NCBI RefSeq assembly: GCF_000719515.1 | Contig: NZ_JOGR01000001.1 | Coordinates: 434,001 to 498,000 of the forward strand | Source of the DNA: Glycomyces sp. NRRL B-16210 | GTDB lineage: Bacteria; Actinomycetota; Actinomycetes; Mycobacteriales; Micromonosporaceae | Reading direction: 5' to 3' | DNA: 64,000 nt | In this document: one piece after another, positions 16,740-25,753 of the stretch | How the letters are laid out: the number at the start of each line of letters is the position of its first letter | Numbering within the stretch: the first letter of the stretch is position 1 | Translations under genes and position numbers: made by a program | Notes under the pieces: model-generated | Seen by the model: the letters and a program-made list of their open reading frames with translations, nothing else | The model's database searches: none | Told to the model about the DNA's origin: nothing

Positions 16740-18222
16740 CCCGGCCCGCCCGCGCCGCCGGGTGGCGATCGGCGCCGCCGGCGCCGCCGTCCTGATCGGC
16801 TCGATCGACGCCTACGTCCTGGTGACCGTGCTCGTCGACATGATCGGCGACCTGAACATCCCCGCCAACCACCTGGAGCGGGCCACGCCCCTGGTCACCG
16901 GCTACCTCCTCGGCTACACCGCCGGGATGCCGCTGCTCGGGCGCCTCTCGGACCGCTTCGGGCGCAAACCGCTCATCCACGCCTGCCTCGCGGCCTTCGC
17001 GATCGGCTCGGTCGTCTCCGCGGTGTCCACCGAACTCGCGCCGCTGGTCGCCGGCCGGGCCCTCCAGGGCCTCGCGGGCGGTGCGCTCCTGCCGGTGACG
17101 ATGGCCCTGGCCGCCGACCTGTTCTCGGCCCGCCGCCGCCCCGTCGTCCTCGGCTGGGTCGGGGCCGCCCAGGAACTCGGCGCCGTCCTCGGGCCCCTGT
17201 TCGGCGCGGGCGTCGCCGCGCTCGTCGGCTGGCGCGGCATCTTCTGGCTCAACCTCCCCCTCGCCCTGGTCGCCGCCCTCGCGATCCACTACGCGCTGCC
17301 GCCGGGCGGCAAGCGCGACGCCGGCGCCCGCGTCGACTTCGTCGGCGGCCTCCTCCTCGCGGTCGCCTTGGGGCTGTTCACCGTCGGGCTCTACAACCCC
17401 GAACCCGAGCACGCGGTCCTGCCCTCCTGGGGCGCCCCCGTGCTCATCGCCGGAGCGGTGGTCCTGGTCGCCTTCGGCCTGCACCAGTGGCGCTCCCCGG
17501 TGCGGCTCCTCGAACCCGCCGGCGTGCGCTGGCGCCCGTTCGCCGCGGGCCTGATCGCGAGCCTCGCGGCCGGAGCGGTCCTCATGGTGACGCTCGTGGA
17601 CGTGCAACTGCTCGCCCAGACCCTCCTCGGCCTCGACTCGACCGGCGGGGCCCTCCTGCTGCTGTGGTTCCTGATCGGCCTCCCGGTCGGCGCCCTCGCC
17701 GGCGGGGCCCTCGCCTCCCGCCTGGGCGAACGCGCCCCGGCCGTCCTCGGCTTCGCCGCCGCCGCGGCGGCCTACGCGTGGATCGGCCGCACGGTCCCCG
17801 ACATCGAACCCGGCCTCGCCCTCGCCGGGGCCGCGCTCGGGGCGACGATCGCCCCGCTGTCCTCGGCCGCCCTGCGCACCACCCCCGAGGACAGCCACGG
17901 CACCGCCTCGGCCGCCGTCGTCGTCGCCCGCATGATGGGGATGCTCGTCGGCGTCGCGGCCCTCACCTCCTGGAGCCTCCACCGCTTCCAGACCGCCACC
18001 GCCGACCTCGACACGCCCCTGCCGTTCGGCCTCTCCGAGACCGAATATCTCGAACGCCAGGAGGTCTACCTCGAGGCGCTCAACGCAGCGCTCGCCGCGC
18101 AGTACGCCGACGTGTTCACCGCCGCCGCCTGGATCTGCCTGGCCGCCGCCGCGGTCTCGGCCCTCCTGCCCGGCCGGGTCCGCTCCGGGCGTGTCGCAGC
18201 CCGCACCGCGAACCCCTCGTAA
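16726..18222 (+). CDS. MFS exporter of the P55/DHA2 type, partner of LprG
   Basis: 498 aa with about 14 membrane segments. It carries the MFS loop 2-3 motif GRLSDRFGRKPLIH and, in helix 5, GWVGAAQELGAVLGPLFGA, which corresponds to antiporter motif C. The TTG at 16726 sits inside the end of lprG; a GTG at 16762 (after ARPRRR) is an alternative. Co-translation with lprG and the 14-TM build support assignment to the Rv1410c/P55 group of lipid and drug efflux proteins rather than a generic sugar or drug carrier. Confidence 0.82.
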   Translation: MKRPDPARPRRRVAIGAAGAAVLIGSIDAYVLVTVLVDMIGDLNIPANHLERATPLVTGYLLGYTAGMPLLGRLSDRFGRKPLIHACLAAFAIGSVVSAVSTELAPLVAGRALQGLAGGALLPVTMALAADLFSARRRPVVLGWVGAAQELGAVLGPLFGAGVAALVGWRGIFWLNLPLALVAALAIHYALPPGGKRDAGARVDFVGGLLLAVALGLFTVGLYNPEPEHAVLPSWGAPVLIAGAVVLVAFGLHQWRSPVRLLEPAGVRWRPFAAGLIASLAAGAVLMVTLVDVQLLAQTLLGLDSTGGALLLLWFLIGLPVGALAGGALASRLGERAPAVLGFAAAAAAYAWIGRTVPDIEPGLALAGAALGATIAPLSSAALRTTPEDSHGTASAAVVVARMMGMLVGVAALTSWSLHRFQTATADLDTPLPFGLSETEYLERQEVYLEALNAALAAQYADVFTAAAWICLAAAAVSALLPGRVRSGRVAARTANPS

Positions 18223-18238
18223 CGCCCGCGCGCCCGGA

Positions 18239-18244
18239 TAGGGT
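18239..18244 (+). promoter_or_regulatory. -10 box TAGGGT of a leaderless GNAT transcript
   Basis: TAGGGT lies seven bases before the ATG at 18252, and there is no Shine-Dalgarno sequence in between. Confidence 0.5.
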
Positions 18245-18251
18245 TGGGCCC

Positions 18252-18554
18252 ATGGCGGATCTGTCAGTGGTCGAGAACGTCGACGAGCACCGGTACGAGC
18301 TGCGCGACGAGGCCGGGACCGTGTTCGGTCACCTGGAGTACCTCCTCCGCGAGGAGTTCACGGTGCTGCCGCACACCGAAGTGGACCGCTCCCTGCGCGG
18401 GCGCGGCTGGGGCGACCGGCTCGTGCGCCACGCCCTGGACGACCTGCGCGCCAAGGGCGCCAAGGCCTACCCGACCTGCCCGTTCGTGGAGCGGTGGATC
18501 GACCGGCACGAGGAGTACGAGGACCTCCGCTACCGGCCCGGAACCGGCTCCTAG
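18252..18554 (+). CDS. Small GNAT-like N-acetyltransferase (YjdJ/Acetyltransf_CG type)
   Basis: 100 aa. It contains the short acetyltransferase core: ELRDEAGTVFGHLEYL, then HTEVDRSLRGRGWGDRLVRH, where RGRGWG forms the acetyl-CoA pyrophosphate loop, and KAYPTCPFVERWIDRHEEY with the family CPFV motif. Length and motif order match the minimal GNATs of unknown substrate that are common in actinomycetes. It is a separate leaderless transcription unit. Confidence 0.85.
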   Translation: MADLSVVENVDEHRYELRDEAGTVFGHLEYLLREEFTVLPHTEVDRSLRGRGWGDRLVRHALDDLRAKGAKAYPTCPFVERWIDRHEEYEDLRYRPGTGS

Positions 18555-18744
18555 GCGGCACTGCCGCGGACTGTTCACCTCCGCGCCAACTTCGGGTTCA
18601 CTCGTCGTTCATCTATCGATGAAGCATCTTCAATATGTGCCTCCCGGTTGACCCGACGCGACCTGTCCGACGCTCCGAATCCGATTCGGACCGGCGGCGC
18701 ACCGCGCCGGCCACCGGCCGCCCCTCCACGAACGGGGACCGCTG
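18555..18744. promoter_or_regulatory. 190-base spacer with a small palindrome
   Basis: The spacer holds TTCATC-TATC-GATGAA (18608-18623), then TTCAATATG; the AT-rich patch at 18608-18640 is the likely promoter region of the next gene. No further gene is visible. Confidence 0.3.
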
Positions 18745-19326
18745 ATGCTCTCCGCCCTCATCCTCCTGCGCCACCTCGCCCCCGCCGAAACCGCACCCGC
18801 CACGCCGGCCCCGCCGTCGACGGCAACGCAGGCCGCCGGGACCCTCGCCACGGCCCCGCCGATCACCGCCGAAGCGCCCCCGCTCACCGACGACCAGTGC
18901 CGCCGCGCCTGGGCCCTGGCCGACTTCCTCCAGCTCTACAACCCGACCGAACTCATCAGCGGCCCCGGCCGCGGCTGCGCCGACACCCTCGCACCCCTCG
19001 CCACCCGCCTCGACCTGCGCGTCACCGTCGCCGACGACCTCCGATCCGAGACCCCGAGACTCCCCGGCGCCCACGCCGCCGTCTGGCTCGCCGCCCGCGC
19101 CCTGCGGACCCTCCCCGACCCGCGCCGCACCGCCGTCGTCTGCGCCGACAGCGCCGTCCTCTCGGCCCTCCTCGTCGCCGTCGCCGCCCGCGACGGCCAC
19201 GACCACTCCCTCCACGACACGCCCCTGCCCACCGAAGACCCCGCCGACCTCCCGCCCGGCGGCGGCTGGGTCCTCCACCGCGACGACGGCCGCCTCGTCG
19301 GCGTCAAGCCCCTCGCCGTCCGCTAG
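18745..19326 (+). CDS. Histidine phosphatase-like (SixA/phosphoglycerate mutase fold) protein, degenerate
   Basis: 193 aa. The start LILLRHLAPAE corresponds to the LVRHA box with the catalytic His and Arg. SGPGRGCADTLAPLA matches the SSPLRRCRQTAEPLA element of mycobacterial and streptomycete homologues. The final GGGWVLHRDDGRLVGVKPL also fits. The later CSHG box, which supplies the second catalytic His, reads CADSAVL here, so activity is doubtful. An Ala/Pro/Thr-rich insert (residues 13-48) is unusual. The ATG at 18745 has ACGGGGA upstream. Confidence 0.6.
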   Translation: MLSALILLRHLAPAETAPATPAPPSTATQAAGTLATAPPITAEAPPLTDDQCRRAWALADFLQLYNPTELISGPGRGCADTLAPLATRLDLRVTVADDLRSETPRLPGAHAAVWLAARALRTLPDPRRTAVVCADSAVLSALLVAVAARDGHDHSLHDTPLPTEDPADLPPGGGWVLHRDDGRLVGVKPLAVR

Positions 19327-19344
19327 CGCCGTGCCGTAAATCAA

Positions 19345-19374
19345 TTGCCTCCCCAGGTCAAGCACGGGTAAGCT
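19345..19374 (+). promoter_or_regulatory. Promoter of the HelD/HelR-like gene
   Basis: TTGCCT at 19345-19350 and TAAGCT at 19369-19374 with an 18-base spacer. The mRNA would have a ~43-base leader with GGGAG before the GTG. Confidence 0.5.
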
Positions 19375-19423
19375 CCACGGTTCGTCTGCTTCGCATCCTG
19401 AACGAATCCACCGGGAGACCACC

Positions 19424-21571
19424 GTGTCGAGCACCGTGCCCAGCCCCGCTTCGGACACCTCCCCCGAAGCCGAACTCGAAGCCGAACGCGCCGAACACGA
19501 ACGCGCCCGCACCTACATGGCCGCCATGCGCGAAGGCACCCTCGCCATCCACCGCACCTACGCCGGCGAACTCGACGAGTCCGGGAAGAACCTCGGCATC
19601 GGCGACGTCGGCATCGACAAGCAGTTCGGCTGGGCCATGGCCAACTACACCGTCCCCCGCCTCGCCGACCTGAACGACCGCGACCTCGCCCTCTTCTTCG
19701 GCCGCATCTGGATGGACGACGGCGAGGACTTCCACATCGGCCGCCGCCACATCCGCGACGAGCAGGGCGACCCCCTCGTCCTCGACTGGCGCGCCCCCCT
19801 CGCCGAGCAGTACTACCGCGCCTCCGCCCACGACCGCCGCGACCTCACCAGACGCCGCCGCTTCGGCTTCCAAGGCGCCCGCATCACCGGCTTCGAGGAC
19901 GAGAACCTCCTCCTCGGCCAAGAGGTCGCCTCCGACATCCTCACCGCCGAGATCGAACGCCCCCGCACCGGGCCCATGCGCGACATCGTCGCCACCATCC
20001 AGCCCGAACAGGACGAACTCATCCGCCGCGAGGCCGCCGTCAACCTCTGCGTCCAAGGCGCCCCCGGCACCGGCAAGACCGCCGTCGGCCTCCACCGCGC
20101 CGCCTGGCTCCTCTACAACTACACCGAGAAACTCGACAAGGCCGGCGTCCTCGTCGTCGGCCCCAACGAAGGCTTCCTCGCCTACATCGCCGGCGTCCTC
20201 CCCACCCTCGGCGAGACCTCCGTCTGGCAGACCACCGTCCAGCAGCTCACCGGCGCCCACACCGCCACCGGCGCCGACGGACGCGAAGCGACCCTGCTCA
20301 AACACGACGAACGCATCGCCCTCGTCTGCGAACGCGCCGTCTGGGGCCACGTCGCCACCGCCGAGACCGGCCTCGCGGCAGCGGGCGCCGAACCGGGGGA
20401 GGGCCTCCTCATCGCCGACGGCGGCTGGCGCTGGCGACTCGGCCAGCGCTACCTCGACGAGGCGATCACCAGCGCCCGCAAGAACACCCGCACCTACACC
20501 GCCGGACGCAAAGCCGTCGAGGACACCATCGTCCAAGGCGTCCGCCGCCAAGCCGAGATCCGCTCCGGCCACTCGCCCGACGGCAAATGGGCCACCAGGA
20601 TCAAGCGCGCCCCCGCCGTCCAGGCCTTCCTCGACGCGGCCTGGCCCAAGCTCAACACCAAGACCGTCGTCAAGAAGCTCTACGGCGACCGGGCCTTCCG
20701 CGCCGACGCCGCCCGCGGCATCCTCACCGACGACGAGACCGCCCTCCTCACCGGCAGGCCCGCGAAACCCAGCGCCGCCGACCTCCTCATCGCCGACGAG
20801 ATCGAAGCCCACCTCAAACTCCGCGACCCCTCCGCCGCCTACGGCCACATCGTCATCGACGAGGCCCAGGACCTCTCCCCGATGCAGTGCCGCGCCATCG
20901 CCCGCCGCTCCGGCAAAGGCTCGGTCACCGTCCTCGGCGACCTCGCCCAGGGCACCACCCCCTGGGCCGCCGCCTCCTGGACCGACCAGATGCGCCACCT
21001 CGGCAAGACCGAGGTCGAGCACACCGAACTCACCGTCGGCTTCCGCGTCCCCGCTGTCATCATCGAACTCGCCAACCGCGTCCTGCCCCACCTCGGCGTC
21101 GACGTCGAACCCGCCCGATCCATCCGAGCCGACGGCTCCCTCGACTTCATCTCCACGGCAGACTCAGCCACCGCAGACCCGGCCACCGACTCCGCCGCTC
21201 CCGACCCTGCCGCCACCGACCCCGCCACCGCCCTCGCTGCCGGCGTCCTCGAAGCGGTCGCCAAGGCCCTCGAATCCGAAGGCCACGTCGGCGTCATCGC
21301 CGCCGACGACCGCGCCGAAGCCCTCCGCCCCCTCCTCGAAGGCACCGAGAGGGTCGATCTCGTCGCCGCCAGCCTCGCGAAAGGACTCGAATACGACCAC
21401 GTCGTGGTCGTCGAACCCGCCGAGATCGTCGAAGCCCCCGCGACCTGGGACACCGCCGCCACCAGCGCACCCGGGGTCGGACTGCGCCACCTCTACGTCG
21501 CCCTCACCCGCGCCGTCTCCCGCCTCACCGTCGTCCACGACCGGCCCCTCCCGCCCCAGATGCGCGCCTGA
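19424..21571 (+). CDS. HelD/HelR-family RNA polymerase-associated UvrD-like ATPase
   Basis: 715 aa. An N-terminal coiled coil (EAELEAERAEHERARTYM) and the GIDKQFGWAMANYTVPRLAD region are followed by Walker A GAPGTGKT (residues 212-219), motif II VIDEAQDLSPMQ and the C-terminal GLEYDHVVVVEP and LYVALTRAVSRLTVVH motifs of superfamily 1A. The domain order matches HelD, which strips stalled RNA polymerase from DNA. The HelR branch also displaces rifamycins. GTG start with GGGAG. Third codon positions are strongly C-biased. Confidence 0.83.
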   Translation: MSSTVPSPASDTSPEAELEAERAEHERARTYMAAMREGTLAIHRTYAGELDESGKNLGIGDVGIDKQFGWAMANYTVPRLADLNDRDLALFFGRIWMDDGEDFHIGRRHIRDEQGDPLVLDWRAPLAEQYYRASAHDRRDLTRRRRFGFQGARITGFEDENLLLGQEVASDILTAEIERPRTGPMRDIVATIQPEQDELIRREAAVNLCVQGAPGTGKTAVGLHRAAWLLYNYTEKLDKAGVLVVGPNEGFLAYIAGVLPTLGETSVWQTTVQQLTGAHTATGADGREATLLKHDERIALVCERAVWGHVATAETGLAAAGAEPGEGLLIADGGWRWRLGQRYLDEAITSARKNTRTYTAGRKAVEDTIVQGVRRQAEIRSGHSPDGKWATRIKRAPAVQAFLDAAWPKLNTKTVVKKLYGDRAFRADAARGILTDDETALLTGRPAKPSAADLLIADEIEAHLKLRDPSAAYGHIVIDEAQDLSPMQCRAIARRSGKGSVTVLGDLAQGTTPWAAASWTDQMRHLGKTEVEHTELTVGFRVPAVIIELANRVLPHLGVDVEPARSIRADGSLDFISTADSATADPATDSAAPDPAATDPATALAAGVLEAVAKALESEGHVGVIAADDRAEALRPLLEGTERVDLVAASLAKGLEYDHVVVVEPAEIVEAPATWDTAATSAPGVGLRHLYVALTRAVSRLTVVHDRPLPPQMRA

Positions 21572-21720
21572 GACTTCGCCCGCATACCTCCCTTCAGGAC
21601 GCCACCGCCTCCCCGATTGCCGAAACTGCCCGAAACCGGCCGTTCCAGGTGTAACGATGATCCCGTCGCGGGTCCGTCACGACGCGGCCCACACGGGATT
21701 CACACACGGGGAGTGGTTAT

Positions 21721-23412
21721 ATGCGACCTGCACAAGCGAGGGCCGTCGCCCTCGCCGGCTCGGCCGCGCTGGCCGCCGCGGCGCTCGGCGCCTGCGGCGG
21801 AGGCGGCAGCGGATCGGGCGGCGACGGCGAGGCGACCTGGGCGATCAGCTCGGGCTGGCAGTCCTGGAACGAGAACACCGCCGACGGCAACAACTCGTAC
21901 CTCCACCAGGTGCTCATGCCCGGTTCGACGGCGCTCGGCGACTTCGACCAGGACGGCCAGTGGGTCTACAACGACGCCCTCCTCGCCAAGGCCCCCGAGC
22001 TCGCGAGCGAATCGCCGATGACCGTGGAGTACACGCTCAACGAGAACGCCCAGTGGTCCGACGGCGAGCCCTTCGGCGCCGACGACTTCGTCTACATCTG
22101 GTACCAGATGTCGGGCGACGCCGAGAAGTGCGCGCAGGACGCGTGCACCCCCGCCTCCACCGACTGGGGCGCCAACGTCGCCTCCATCGAGGCCACCGCC
22201 GACGACGTGGTCACCATGACCTACGTGGACGGCTACCTCGACCCCGAGTGGGAGTTCTTCGGCCTGTCGATGTACCCGGCCCACATCGCCGTGGAGAACG
22301 GCTTCGAGGACTGGAAGACCGACCCGGCCGTCATGGGCGAGAGCGCCCTCTGGTTCGCCGAGAACCCGCCGACCTGGGCCACCGGACCGTACAAGCCGGT
22401 CGACGCGGTCACCGGCGACTACGTCGTCTACGAGCCCAACGAGAACTACCAGGGCAGCGTCGACCCCGGCCTCGACAAGCTCACCTTGAAGGTCGTCGAG
22501 GGCACCGAGTCGATCATCACGGAGCTGCGGCAGGGTTCGATCGACGGCGCCTGGCCCTCGGAGTTCAGCCAGGAGGAGCTCGACAAGGTCGAAGGCGACT
22601 CGGCGATCACCACCGAGGTCTACGAAGGCTCGATCTGGCTCCACATCGACACCAACACGAACAACGAGTTCCTCGCCGACCAGGTGCTGCGCCAAGCGGT
22701 GTTCACCGCGATCGACAACGCCGACATCATCGCGAAGAACTTCCCCGACACCGAGGTCGCGGCCCGCCAGAACCACTTCTTCAACGCCTCCTCGGAGTTC
22801 TTCGTGGACACGCTGGGCGCGACCGACCCGCTCCAGGGCTCGGGCGACGCCGACGCGGCCAACGCCGCGCTCGAGGCGGCCGGGTACACCACCGGCGACA
22901 CGCTCATGACGCCCGAGGGCGACCCGGTCAAGCTGAACTTCCGCTACGGCGACGGCGACCTGACCCGCCAGACCACCGGCGAGCTCGTCCAGGCCTACCT
23001 GGCCGAGATCGGCATCGACGTGGAGCTCAAGGCCATCCCCGACGGTCAGCTCGGCTCGGTCCTCTCCGAGGCCGACTTCGACCTGGCGATCTACGGCTGG
23101 TCGGGCACGCCCGCGTTCACCACCGCGCCGCAGCAGTACTTCGGCTCGGACTCGTCCTCGAACTTCGGCAGCTACACGCTCGACGGGCTCGACGAGGCCA
23201 TCGCGAAGGTCCGCTCGACCACCGACATCGCCGAGTCGGCGCAGTTCGCCAACGAGGTCGACGCCATGGTCATGCCCGCCGCGTTCACCCTGCCGCTCCT
23301 CGACGAGCCGCAGTCCACGCTCTACAACAACGGGACCCTGACCGGGATCGTCGCCAACGGCAACAGCCAGGCCGGTCCGCTGTGGAACGTCCGCGACTGG
23401 AAGCCCGCATAA
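21721..23412 (+). CDS. Dpp/Opp-type ABC transporter substrate-binding lipoprotein 1
   Basis: 563 aa, SBP_bac_5 family. A Sec lipoprotein signal ends at LGAC (Cys about residue 21). The mature protein follows the cluster II peptide-binding fold: AQWSDGEPFGADDFVYIWY, TGPYKPVDAVTGDYVVYEPNE (in part) and the ending GPLWNVRDWKPA. It should capture an oligopeptide or similar solute and deliver it to the DppB-C-D-F complex encoded 6.5 kb downstream. GGGGAG precedes the ATG. First of four tandem paralogues. Confidence 0.88.
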   Translation: MRPAQARAVALAGSAALAAAALGACGGGGSGSGGDGEATWAISSGWQSWNENTADGNNSYLHQVLMPGSTALGDFDQDGQWVYNDALLAKAPELASESPMTVEYTLNENAQWSDGEPFGADDFVYIWYQMSGDAEKCAQDACTPASTDWGANVASIEATADDVVTMTYVDGYLDPEWEFFGLSMYPAHIAVENGFEDWKTDPAVMGESALWFAENPPTWATGPYKPVDAVTGDYVVYEPNENYQGSVDPGLDKLTLKVVEGTESIITELRQGSIDGAWPSEFSQEELDKVEGDSAITTEVYEGSIWLHIDTNTNNEFLADQVLRQAVFTAIDNADIIAKNFPDTEVAARQNHFFNASSEFFVDTLGATDPLQGSGDADAANAALEAAGYTTGDTLMTPEGDPVKLNFRYGDGDLTRQTTGELVQAYLAEIGIDVELKAIPDGQLGSVLSEADFDLAIYGWSGTPAFTTAPQQYFGSDSSSNFGSYTLDGLDEAIAKVRSTTDIAESAQFANEVDAMVMPAAFTLPLLDEPQSTLYNNGTLTGIVANGNSQAGPLWNVRDWKPA

Positions 23413-23429
23413 GCGGCCCGTGAGCGCGC

Positions 23430-23467
23430 GAATGCGGGGGCGGCCCGGACGGGCCGCCCCCGCATTC
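23430..23467 (+). terminator. Terminator hairpin after binding-protein gene 1
   Basis: Perfect 18-base arms (GAATGCGGGGGCGGCCCG and its complement) separated by GA. It is one of the strongest hairpins in the window and would make the upstream gene mainly monocistronic. Confidence 0.75.
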
Positions 23468-23533
23468 CATATCGACCAGGTAACAATGATCCGCCAAATT
23501 CGCACCGAGACGTTCCCTTAGACACCCCTTCAT

Positions 23534-23561
23534 GGCACTGTGTGACGCAACACTGCCGAGG
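23534..23561 (+). promoter_or_regulatory. Conserved upstream element shared by binding-protein genes 2 and 3 (copy 1)
   Basis: This 28-base stretch is identical at 22 positions to 25621-25648. It holds CTGTGTGACGCAACACTG and ends 104 bases before the start codon, against 105 in the other copy. Confidence 0.5.
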
Positions 23562-23665
23562 CGGTCACCCGACCCCCACCGCGATCCCGGCGCAGCGACG
23601 GCGCCGCCCCGGGGCCCCAACGGGCGACTTCGCACCTCGGCCGATCCTATGGAGGAGACACATCA

Positions 23666-25372
23666 ATGGCTCTGACTCGTAGAGCATTCGGCGGCCTGAC
23701 CATCGGCGGTTCGTCCGCGCTCATGCTGGCCGCGTGCAGCAGCGGCGACGACGGCGGCGACACCGAAGCGAGCGGCGAACTCGTCTGGGCGGTCTCGTCC
23801 CCGTGGGAGGCCTGGAACTCGACCACCAGCACCGGCAACAACTCCGTCGGCAACCAGGCGATGGTGCCGATGAACCCGCGCGGCCGGGTCGGCTACGAAT
23901 TCGACCCCGAAGGCAACGTCTTCTACGACGACGCCCTCTTCGAAGGCGAGCCCGAGCTCATCAGCGAAGCGCCGATGCAGGTGCAGTTGACGCTCAAGGA
24001 GAACGCCCAGTGGTCGGACGGCAAGCCCGTCCGCGTCGAGGACTTCATCTTCTACTGGTACTGCCTCTCGGGCAACCCCGAGTTCGCCAACCAGGAGAAG
24101 GCCATCCCGGCCTCCACCGCGTGGGGCGAGACCGTCGAGAGCATCGAGGCGGGCGAGGGCAACACCGTCGTCATCACCTACATCGAGGGCAAGACCGACC
24201 CCGAGTGGCCCTTCACCGGCGGCGTCTACCTGCCCAGCCACTTCGCCGAGGAGAACGGCTTCGAGAACTGGCAGTCCGACCCCGAGGTCATGGGCGACGC
24301 CATCGCCTGGTTCAACGAGAACCTGTGGACGGTCGTCACCGGCCCGTACAAGCCCGTCGACTCCAAGCTCGGCGAGTTCATCATCTACGAGCCCAACGAG
24401 AACTACCAGGGCTCGACCAAGCCGCTCTTCTCCAAGCTCACCATCAAGCCCGTCACCGGGCTCGAGGCCGAGGTCACCGAGCTGCGCCAGGGCACCATCG
24501 CCGGCTGCTGGCCCAGCGACTTCAGCCTTGAAGAGCTCCAGAAGCTCGACGAGAACCCCGAAGAGTGGAAGTACGAGACCTACGCGGGCGCGACCTGGTC
24601 GCACATCGACATCAACGTCGGCAACTCGTTCCTCAAGGACGTGGCCCTGCGCCGGGCCGTGTTCACCATCATCGACATCGAGGAGCTCAACGCCCGCGTC
24701 TTCCCCGGCACCGAGATCCCCTGGCTCGGCAACCACTTCTTCACCGAGGCCAGCGGCTACTACGAGGACTACACGACCCCGGCCAACTACGGCAAGGGCG
24801 ACGTCGACGCGGCCAAGGCGCACCTGAGCGACGCCGGCTACACGTGGGACGGCGACGAGAAGCTCATCAGCCCCGACGGCACGCCGGTGGCCTTCAACTT
24901 CCGCTTCGCCACCGCCAACGAGATCCGCAAGCTCACCGGCGAGATCCTCCAGGCGCAGTTCGAGCCCCTCGGCATCGACCTGGAGCTCAAGGGCTTCGCC
25001 GACGACGACTTCGCCGGGACGCTCTCCAGCAGCGACTTCGACATCATCGTCTTCTCGTGGGTCGGCAGCCCGGCCTTCACCGGCGGCCCGAGCCAGTTCT
25101 TCTCCACGTCCTCGTCCTCCAACTACGGCGGCTACGACGACCCGGTCATCAACGAACTGCTCCCGCAGATCACCGCCACCTTCGACCTCGACGAGGCCGC
25201 CGACCTGGCCAACCAGGTCAGCGCGCAGGTGATCGACCAGGCGTACACCCTGCCGCTGTACTCCAGCCCGCTCTCGATCATCTGGAACGCCGCGCTCGTC
25301 GAGGGCCCCGGCGTCAACCCGGCCAGCCAGGCCGGACCGCTGTGGAACCTCCGCGAGTGGAAGAAGCCCTAA
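23666..25372 (+). CDS. Dpp/Opp-type ABC transporter substrate-binding lipoprotein 2
   Basis: 568 aa. The leader MALTRRAFGGLTIGGSSALM and LAAC lipobox combine a twin arginine with lipidation, so export may go through Tat. The mature part has AQWSDGKPVRVEDFIFYWY, VTGPYKPVDSKLGEFIIYEP and ends GPLWNLREWKKP. The sequence is closest to paralogue 3: signal peptides differ at only two residues in the first 20. The ribosome site is TGGAGGAGA before the ATG. Substrate not inferable. Confidence 0.88.
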   Translation: MALTRRAFGGLTIGGSSALMLAACSSGDDGGDTEASGELVWAVSSPWEAWNSTTSTGNNSVGNQAMVPMNPRGRVGYEFDPEGNVFYDDALFEGEPELISEAPMQVQLTLKENAQWSDGKPVRVEDFIFYWYCLSGNPEFANQEKAIPASTAWGETVESIEAGEGNTVVITYIEGKTDPEWPFTGGVYLPSHFAEENGFENWQSDPEVMGDAIAWFNENLWTVVTGPYKPVDSKLGEFIIYEPNENYQGSTKPLFSKLTIKPVTGLEAEVTELRQGTIAGCWPSDFSLEELQKLDENPEEWKYETYAGATWSHIDINVGNSFLKDVALRRAVFTIIDIEELNARVFPGTEIPWLGNHFFTEASGYYEDYTTPANYGKGDVDAAKAHLSDAGYTWDGDEKLISPDGTPVAFNFRFATANEIRKLTGEILQAQFEPLGIDLELKGFADDDFAGTLSSSDFDIIVFSWVGSPAFTGGPSQFFSTSSSSNYGGYDDPVINELLPQITATFDLDEAADLANQVSAQVIDQAYTLPLYSSPLSIIWNAALVEGPGVNPASQAGPLWNLREWKKP

Positions 25373-25381
25373 GGCTCAGGT

Positions 25382-25411
25382 CCGCATTCCGCTGATTTCG
25401 GCGGAATGCGG
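25382..25411 (+). terminator. Terminator hairpin after binding-protein gene 2
   Basis: Arms CCGCATTCCGC and GCGGAATGCGG around an eight-base loop, nine bases after the stop codon. Confidence 0.65.
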
Positions 25412-25492
25412 GTCTGGCCGGAACGGTCCGGAATCCGCGGGAATCGACGTAGTCGGTACGCGACGGTCCGTCCCGATAATTCACTGAATTCC

Positions 25493-25525
25493 CCCGTGGG
25501 GCCGATGCCACATCGGCCCCACGGG
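25493..25525. other. 15-bp perfect stem-loop in the 2-3 intergenic region
   Basis: CCCGTGGGGCCGATG (25493-25507), loop CCA, then the exact complement (25511-25525). It lies between the terminator and the conserved promoter element and could be a second terminator or an RNA processing site. Confidence 0.5.
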
Positions 25526-25620
25526 CCATTGGGGCCACAGGTCCGCAGGCGCAAAGTCACGAATGCATCACGAATAAACTCCAGTTGGGCCCGTGACCGT
25601 GTCAATCCCCTCACCGCTGT

Positions 25621-25648
25621 GCCAGTGTTTGTCACAACACCGCCGAGG
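25621..25648 (+). promoter_or_regulatory. Conserved upstream element shared by binding-protein genes 2 and 3 (copy 2)
   Basis: Homologous to 23534-23561. It contains GTGTT-TGTCAC-AACAC, an inverted repeat, and TTGTCA (25629-25634) that could act as a -35 with TAAAGC at 25653-25658. Confidence 0.5.
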
Positions 25649-25753
25649 GCGGTAAAGCCTTCCCTTTAAACCTGTTCACCCGGACGCGAGGCATCGGCGC
25701 CTTCGCGGCCTCGCGAAGGCCCCTCGGCATCGATATCTGGAGGAGAACACAAC

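Noticed and set aside
19327..19423. Rifamycin-associated palindrome upstream of the HelD/HelR gene
   Set aside because: No long inverted repeat is visible in the 97-base spacer; only an ordinary promoter is seen.
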